Assembly (NCBI GenBank): GCA_030849465.1
Contig: JARVLF010000017.1
Location: 710,475 to 774,474, forward strand
Source: Moesziomyces globuligerus
Taxonomy: Eukaryota > Basidiomycota > Ustilaginomycetes > Ustilaginales > Ustilaginaceae
Reading direction: 5' to 3'
DNA: 64,000 nucleotides
Shown here: positions 59,374 through 64,000 of the stretch, in pieces
Layout: each line of letters opens with the position of its first letter
Numbering within the stretch: position 1 is the first letter of the stretch
Translations under genes and position numbers: made by a program
The notes under the pieces: model-generated
Seen by the model: only the letters and a program-made list of their open reading frames with translations
Database searches by the model: none
What the model was told of the DNA's origin: nothing

Positions 59374-62190
59374 ATGTCACGGACAACCTGCCCTGTTTGC
59401 GGTCTCTCCTATGCGGCAACAAACATCACCAATCATTTGCGCAAGGCGCACAGCGGTGCACACGTCAGTCAGGAGGCTGCTGCTGCTGTTGGGCTGGTTG
59501 CATGCCAGTGCGGCCAGGTAGTGGTGAATGCTGCGGCACTGCGCAAGCACCAGGGCATCCGTAAGTGCCAGGGTGTACGGTCCCAGCCCACAGCAGCAGC
59601 CGCTGCAGCAGCAGAAGATTTTGCTCCAGCACAGTCAGAATCAGCACCGGCAGAGCAGGCAGCAGCCGTCATTGTGGCAGCTGCGTCAGCGCTGGTGCAG
59701 GCTCTGGCCCCGCTGCCGCCTCCAAGTGCAAGCCCAGCACCCGTGCACACAGCATCACCGTCTCCCAGCTCACCACTGGCCCCAGAGGCAACAGGCACAG
59801 AGGCGGATGTGGAGGAGGAGAATTTCCAGGAAATTGACGCGTCTTCTGGTCTGGTGCCCAGCCTGCCTCCGAGCCCAATCTTGGATTTTCCAGCGGAGAC
59901 ACACGTCTCTGATTCTGAGCGGGAGCCAGATGTGGATCCAGAGCCAGAGTCTGGGCAAGATGGAGACGGAGACAGAGACGGACTGGAGATGGACATTTCC
60001 CTGGAAATTGACGCGTCTCCTGGTCTCGTGCCCAGCCTATCTCCACATGGACCTGACACCAACACGGACTCTGACCAGGAGTCGGATGGAGAAGAAGATG
60101 GAGAGACGCTACCGTACCTTCCCCAAGAAGGACCTGCGGCACCAACACAAGCACGTCCCCAGCATACGCTAGAGCTGCAAGATGTTCAAGACATGCCAGC
60201 AGACGGTATTGTGGTACTGCTGCCTGCTCTTGACACCGCTGAGGAGGAGGCAGAAGCACCGTCTGCACCCCAGCTGGTGCTGGACACAGGGGAGCAGCTT
60301 CCAAAACTCCCGCCTATCCCAGCCATGGCACCAATTTCCAACTGGGACGTGCCTGTCCACACGGATGTGGACTCCTTTGCGGTGACAATTTCTCCTGCCA
60401 GCATGCTTCAGATTTTTCCAGCTGGCTGCTACGCGTCCTTGATCAGCCATGCACCTGATTTCAAGGACATGCACGTCTTTGACAATTGGGTCTATTTTGC
60501 CGAGCTCAAGGTGGTCTTCCGCTTTGAACCGCAGTTCAAGCTCCCCCTTGTAGCACGGCTGCAGGGACCGCCACAACACGCCATCCTTGTCCCCTCCAAA
60601 CACCCCAAGACGCTCACCTTTGGAGAGCTGCGGGTGGAGATCAGCATCCTGGTGGAGGCGCTGCAGGACATAGGCTGCCAGAGTGTACGCATGGGTGCGT
60701 ACAGCTTCAAGGTGCCCATCCACCGCTTCCTGGATCCAGCTGCGCTAGCAGAGCATCCAATGCAGGCGTTCAATGTGTTTGACATTGGCTGCACGGTGGA
60801 CACAGGCCACGTCACGCTGCTTGCACCCAAAACAAAGAAGGGCGGCTACAAGCAGTATCCCAGCGCTCTGCGCATTGGCCGTGGTTTTGGCAGTGTGGAG
60901 CTGCGGTGGACTCACTGTGCAGATGGAATTTCCCATTTCAAGGCATATTCCAAACTCACGCACCTGCTCAAAGCCGGAGCAGCAGGTGCCGGGCAGGGAG
61001 GTCAGCCGATGATCATGAAGACGGTGAAAGACCGCATTGCCACACTGCAGAGGTGGAAAGAGCGCGTCTCTGGCACAGCACCAGAGGTGGGCAGCGGCAT
61101 CCGGCTGGAGCTCACTGTGCAAGCGGCCACCATGCAGCAGGCGCAGCAAGTGGCAAAGGCAAGCCGCTTCCTTGATCCACGGTACCTGTTCACCGCACAA
61201 GCAGGAGTGCAGCAGCTGCTGACGCACACCATCAAGAAAGAAGACATGTTCAGGGATCTTGACGTGCTGCTTGCTGTTGCAGAGCAGAAGCAGCTCTTCC
61301 AGGGCAACAGCAGCAAGCAGTCCACACGGTTGCAGCGGCAAGCTGTGGTGGACCTGTACAATGCAATGGGTTGGCATCCGGGCAGACGGCCCACAGCGCT
61401 GGACAGTCCCACCGCATGGTGGGTGTCCAACCAAGCTGCGGTGGATCTGGCGCAAGAGCTGGAGCGGTTCAACACGCCCAAGCGGACCAAGAATTTGTTT
61501 GAGCACATTCAAATCCACCTGCGGTGCCAGGGTTGCCGGCGCGTGGGCACGTACATCCTCTGTGGAGGTGCCCATCAGTTCCGCATCCGCTGCACTGAGT
61601 GCCGAGCCACCCTTGGCGCGCAGAAATTCCGCATGCACATTGCCAGGCTGGCATTCAACCGGCAGCTGGGCGTTGACCTCAGCACGCTCATTGTGGATCC
61701 AGCACGGCTGCTGTTTGCAAGCATACCTGCAGACCAAGCTGTCTGCAAGCTCAGCCAGCGGAGGGACCTCAGCGGTCTTGTCCGCACGCATGAGTTTGCC
61801 AGCATGCGCGAGTCCATGCTGGAGTGCCTCTCCTTTGCGTTGGAAGATCAACATGGTGGGCCAGGTCCCATTGAGATCCAGGAGGCAGCAACAGACTGGC
61901 TGCGGGACAACACTCTGGCAGTGGAGCATCACATTGGTGCACGGAGCAGGGTTGCCGCCCATGCCTGCATCAACAAGCTGGCTGTGCGTGATGCAGAGCT
62001 CAGCACGGAGGAGGAGGTCTTGCTGCTGCACGGTGTGGCAGGTGCGTTCAACACTCACATTGCCCACCTCATGCTTCTGCGCAGAGCGTGGTCCTGCCAG
62101 GTCATTCCGGTTGGCAGCGTTGGGCCATATGTGGGCCTTGTCAAGCTTATGGGTGATGGATACGAGGTGCTGACACACTCTAGGCAGTAG
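59374..62190 (+). CDS. Subtelomeric zinc-finger protein, function unknown (ORF1, copy 1)
   Basis: 938 residues without intron. A C2H2 finger opens it (C6-x2-C9-x11-H21-x4-H26, MSRTTCPVCGLSYAATNITN...), then a C-x-C...H...C element (C44, C46, H59, C65). This pair recalls the OrsD/DUF3505-type fingers found next to RecQ-like helicases in fungi, but the match is by eye. Acidic Pro-rich linkers follow (to about 300). A large ordered part (about 320-560) includes ISILVEALQDIGCQSVRMGA and ISHFKAYSKLTHLLKA. A zinc-ribbon-like C-x2-C...C-x2-C (CQGCRRVGTYILCGG...CTEC, about 718-745) follows, then a helical C-terminus ending DGYEVLTHSRQ. No helicase, transposase or recombinase motif is seen. A second copy at 63,518 is almost the same. 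It is probably DNA-binding (inference). Confidence 0.75.
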   Translation: MSRTTCPVCGLSYAATNITNHLRKAHSGAHVSQEAAAAVGLVACQCGQVVVNAAALRKHQGIRKCQGVRSQPTAAAAAAAEDFAPAQSESAPAEQAAAVIVAAASALVQALAPLPPPSASPAPVHTASPSPSSPLAPEATGTEADVEEENFQEIDASSGLVPSLPPSPILDFPAETHVSDSEREPDVDPEPESGQDGDGDRDGLEMDISLEIDASPGLVPSLSPHGPDTNTDSDQESDGEEDGETLPYLPQEGPAAPTQARPQHTLELQDVQDMPADGIVVLLPALDTAEEEAEAPSAPQLVLDTGEQLPKLPPIPAMAPISNWDVPVHTDVDSFAVTISPASMLQIFPAGCYASLISHAPDFKDMHVFDNWVYFAELKVVFRFEPQFKLPLVARLQGPPQHAILVPSKHPKTLTFGELRVEISILVEALQDIGCQSVRMGAYSFKVPIHRFLDPAALAEHPMQAFNVFDIGCTVDTGHVTLLAPKTKKGGYKQYPSALRIGRGFGSVELRWTHCADGISHFKAYSKLTHLLKAGAAGAGQGGQPMIMKTVKDRIATLQRWKERVSGTAPEVGSGIRLELTVQAATMQQAQQVAKASRFLDPRYLFTAQAGVQQLLTHTIKKEDMFRDLDVLLAVAEQKQLFQGNSSKQSTRLQRQAVVDLYNAMGWHPGRRPTALDSPTAWWVSNQAAVDLAQELERFNTPKRTKNLFEHIQIHLRCQGCRRVGTYILCGGAHQFRIRCTECRATLGAQKFRMHIARLAFNRQLGVDLSTLIVDPARLLFASIPADQAVCKLSQRRDLSGLVRTHEFASMRESMLECLSFALEDQHGGPGPIEIQEAATDWLRDNTLAVEHHIGARSRVAAHACINKLAVRDAELSTEEEVLLLHGVAGAFNTHIAHLMLLRRAWSCQVIPVGSVGPYVGLVKLMGDGYEVLTHSRQ

Positions 62191-62520
62191 GAGAATATCA
62201 TTTTGTTCACGTGTGTTTGTGCAAGCTGAACAGTGGTCCGGGTGAGCTGGATGAGAGCTGGGGGTACCGTGTCCAAATTTTCATTTTGGCAGGGGAAGTT
62301 GGAATTTTGAGGCGGTACCCCCAATGGGCACGCTCTTTCCAGGTGGAGGGGGTACCGCGTCAAAATTTTCACTTTGGCTCGGGAAAGTTGAGTTTGGAGG
62401 CGGTACCCCCAGATGGGCGCGCTCTTTCCAGGTGGAGGGGGTACTGCGTCAAAATTTTCACTTTGGCTCAGGAAAGTTGAGTTTGGAGACGGGACCCCCG
62501 TCTCATCTCCATCCGTCAAC
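62191..62520. other. 330 bp between ORF1 and ORF2 with three inverted-repeat modules
   Basis: Non-coding. Modules start at 62,261, 62,349 and 62,438 (listed as a repeat). The last shortens just before the ORF2 ATG. Confidence 0.7.
62261..62515. repeat. Three tandem ~88-bp modules with inverted repeats
   Basis: Units begin GGGGTACCG(T/C)GTC at 62,261 and 62,349 and GGGGTACTGCGTC at 62,438. In the first two, GGGGGTACCG and CGGTACCCCC are exact inverted repeats that enclose ~50 nt; in the third, the right arm is changed to GACGGGACCCCCG. Each has an AAATTTTCA(T/C)TTTGGC core followed by GGAAAGTTGGA/AGTTGAGTTTGG. Confidence 0.85.
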
Positions 62521-62718
62521 ATGCCAGCAAAAACACCTGAAGCAATTGCCCGCAAGAAGACGGCAAGGAAGGTCCGTGAAGCAGCTCAACGGCAACTATA
62601 CCAGCAAAGCAAGCAGGAGGAACTTGCAATCACTGTGGATCCCATACCTGGCTGGCAGAAGGAGCACTGGACCGTAGGGTTAGGGTTACAAGGTGCGCCC
62701 CTTGGGGTTGGGATTTGA
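62521..62718 (+). pseudogene. Start of ORF2, cut at a telomeric scar
   Basis: ATG at 62,521. The first ~50 residues are a real-looking, Lys/Arg/Ala/Gln-rich helical segment: MPAKTPEAIARKKTARKVRE, then AAQRQLYQQSKQEELAITVD, then PIPGWQKEHWT. From residue 52 the frame reads through the repeat TAGGGTTAGGGTTA (as VGLGL) and ends soon after. The true protein beyond the N-terminus is lost. The family is unknown. In telomere-linked elements the next gene is often a helicase, but that is not shown here. Confidence 0.6.
62675..62688 (+). repeat. Internal telomere-type repeat (scar 2)
   Basis: TAGGGTTAGGGTTA, a little more than two TTAGGG units, in the same orientation as scar 1. It breaks ORF2. Confidence 0.85.
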
Positions 62719-63134
62719 CCACCTCTTTTTATGATGTTTATAGGTTCTTTAGGTCCCATTGAGCCAATTCCTTGCTGAACCCCCACTCAAGTTTATCAGT
62801 AGGTTGCGGAGATATGAGCCGAAGAAATTTGGCCGGGTGGCAAAACGGGGTCTTCAAAAAGTGCTTGGATCTTGCCAGTGTCTTAATGAATGATGCTTAT
62901 AATGCTGAAAGAAGGCTGTATGCAAAGTTTCAGGAAGGTCGGTCAAGGGGTCATGGAGGTATGCCAGCTCCAAGTTGGTACGTGTAGGTGAAAAGTCAAA
63001 CTCATCTCCAGCCAAAATGAGTGTCACCACACATCATCACACATCATTCTGGACAAGAAGTTGAACTTCAGCAAGCTGAAGTTGAGGGTACTTCAGTGGA
63101 GGTTTGTGTACGTTTGCAGGGTACCTTTTGGGTT
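62689..63134. other. 446 bp of unclassified sequence between scar 2 and copy 2
   Basis: More A/T-rich than the genes. Close after the scar is a degenerate GGGGTTGGGATTT. A 57-codon frame lies at 62,814-62,987. Near the end there is TTTTGGGTTCAG, a telomere-like trace just before copy 2. It does not resemble copy 1 and I cannot classify it. Confidence 0.6.
62814..62987 (+). CDS. Short frame, possibly a remnant of another subtelomeric gene
   Basis: 57 residues from ATG 62,814: MSRRNLAGWQNGVFKKCLDL, then ASVLMNDAYNAERRLYAKFQ, ending PAPSWYV. It has a helical, protein-like look. The frame stays open for 14 codons upstream without an ATG. It may be the inner end of a gene whose start is gone. No family recognised. 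Confidence 0.3.
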   Translation: MSRRNLAGWQNGVFKKCLDLASVLMNDAYNAERRLYAKFQEGRSRGHGGMPAPSWYV

Positions 63135-63252
63135 CAGATCCTTTTGACGGTGGGTTTCCAACTTTTGGACGCGCTCGGCATCCAGCGGTCCCTGGTCTGC
63201 CCTCATGGAAGACGGTCCAATTCAAAAATCTGACGCGTTGAATTTCACAGGA

Positions 63253-63455
63253 AGACAGTCTGCTTCAAAAATCAAGACGGTCTGCTTCAAAAATCAAGAC
63301 GGTCCACTTCAGAAATAAAGACGGTCTGTAAAGACGGTCCTGCTTCAAAAATGGAGACGGTCCACTACAGTCGAGAGACAGTCCGCTACAGTCAGAGAGA
63401 CGGTCAGCTACAGTCAGAGAGACGGTCAGCTACAAAAGGGAGACCATCAAGGGCA
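63253..63455. repeat. 22-bp tandem repeat array in the ORF1 promoter, copy 2
   Basis: The same AGACGGTC/AGACAGTC units as in copy 1, with an extra partial unit (GACGGTCTGTAAAGACGGTC) about 63,320-63,345. Confidence 0.9.
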
Positions 63456-63517
63456 AGTAGCAGAGATGTGCACCCATCAATGCCCATCACATCACCCACT
63501 CCCCTCTGCCAGCCAAT

Positions 63518-64000
63518 ATGTCACGGACAACCTGCCCTGTTTGCGGTCTCTCCTATGCGGCAACAAACATCACCAATCATTTGCGCAAGGCGCACAGCGG
63601 TGCACACGTCAGTCAGGAGGCTGCTGCTGCTGTTGGGCTGGTTGCATGCCAGTGCGGCCAGGTAGTGGTGAATGCTGCGGCACTGCGCAAGCACCAGGGA
63701 ATCCGTAAGTGCCAGGGTGTACGGTCCAGCCCACAGCAGCAGCAGCTGCTAGCAGCAGAAAATTTTGCTCCAGCACAGTCAGAATCAGCGCCGGCAGAGC
63801 AGACTGCAGCAGCAGCCATTGTGGCAGCTGCATCAGCGCTGGCGCAGGCTCTGGCCCCGCTGCCGCCTCCAAGTGCAAGCCCAGCACCCGTGCACACAGC
63901 ATCACCGTCCTGCAGCTCACCACTGGCCCCGGAGGCAACAGGCACGGAGGCAGATGTGGAGGAGGAGAATTTCCAGGAAATTGACGCGTCTTCTGGTCAG
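63518..64000 (+). CDS. Subtelomeric zinc-finger protein (ORF1, copy 2), 3' partial
   Basis: 161 codons from ATG 63,518 to the window edge, still open. The two N-terminal fingers are identical to copy 1 (C6, C9, H21, H26; C44, C46, H59, C65). From residue ~70 the two differ: copy 1 has QPTAAAAAAAED where copy 2 has SPQQQQLLAAEN. This is caused by one missing C and one extra base a few codons apart, after which the frames agree again. The acidic linker that follows (TEADVEEENFQEIDASSG) is shared. Confidence 0.75.
   Translation, partial: MSRTTCPVCGLSYAATNITNHLRKAHSGAHVSQEAAAAVGLVACQCGQVVVNAAALRKHQGIRKCQGVRSSPQQQQLLAAENFAPAQSESAPAEQTAAAAIVAAASALAQALAPLPPPSASPAPVHTASPSCSSPLAPEATGTEADVEEENFQEIDASSGQ

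Larger units (their letters stand above)
59003..62674 (+). mobile_element. Subtelomeric element, copy 1 (cut at a telomeric scar)
   Basis: Runs from CAGATCCTTTTGACGGTGGG to the second telomeric scar. In order: a 22-bp repeat array, ORF1 (59,374-62,190), roughly 88-bp modules with inverted repeats, and the beginning of ORF2 (from 62,521). A near-identical second copy begins at 63,135 in the same direction. Codon and base use (more A/T, many GCA/CAG codons) differ from the neighbouring C-rich genes. This suggests a separate origin or history. Telomere-linked helicase elements (TLH; UTASa/UTASb in Ustilago) are a known parallel for multi-copy subtelomeric genes, but no helicase motif lies in the part seen here. 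Confidence 0.7.
63135..64000 (+). mobile_element. Subtelomeric element, copy 2 (runs off the window)
   Basis: It begins at the same base as copy 1 (CAGATCCTTTTGACGGTGGG) and follows it closely. Compared with 59,004-59,373, the visible upstream changes are a ~14-bp insertion in the repeat array (near 63,320-63,345), a 1-bp loss and a few substitutions. Confidence 0.85.

Overview
The window is a nuclear chromosome segment of a basidiomycete, most probably a smut fungus (Ustilaginomycotina, Ustilaginales type). The genes are GC-rich and nearly intron-free; only two short GT-AG introns and one longer one are visible. They include a White Collar-1 photoreceptor without a GATA finger, a fungal-type CDK8, Ccr4, Fip1 and a His-rich basidiomycete 'allergen-like' stress protein. 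Telomere-type TTAGGG repeats appear on the + strand near the right end, which fits a chromosome end lying to the right. The species cannot be named from the sequence alone.

Layout. 1-9 kb: the C-terminus of a CaaX-box protein, ATP10 (F1Fo assembly), a polyQ membrane protein, a Gfo/Idh/MocA oxidoreductase, a 1-Cys peroxiredoxin and an RNPS1-like RRM protein. 9-20 kb: FIP1 (polyadenylation) and a WC-1 blue-light receptor, each beside about 2.7 kb of gene-free DNA. 20-36 kb: the allergen-like protein, a STEEP1-family protein, SMC4 (condensin), an SDR-fold membrane protein, CDK8/SSN3 (Mediator) and CCR4 (deadenylase). 36-54 kb: HSP90 with a nearby heat-shock element, a secreted GH79 glycosidase, an HSL-type alpha/beta hydrolase, a BCAS3-type WD40 protein, a membrane SDR, RPP1 (RNase P/MRP) and a secreted haem-thiolate peroxidase. 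Most neighbours are convergent or divergent and there are no operons. Long repeated CAG/CTG, CTCG and ATGG tracts sit in promoters.

54-64 kb is different. After about 2.3 kb of non-coding or decayed sequence comes an LTR-retrotransposon-like element. Its gag has one in-frame stop, and its pol is cut off exactly at a GGGTTAGGGTT telomeric scar. Immediately after the scar begins a repeated subtelomeric element: a 22-bp repeat array, a 938-codon zinc-finger gene (ORF1), roughly 88-bp modules carrying inverted repeats, and the start of a second gene (ORF2) that is itself cut at another TTAGGG scar. After 450 bp of unclassified DNA, a second, nearly identical head-to-tail copy of the element begins and runs off the window. 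This telomere-scarred head-to-tail element, with its unassigned ORF1 and ORF2, is the least explained part of the window. I consider it the best candidate for an undescribed system; it may be related to fungal telomere-linked helicase elements such as the UTAS elements of Ustilago.

All functional calls come from motif recognition by eye. No database search was run.
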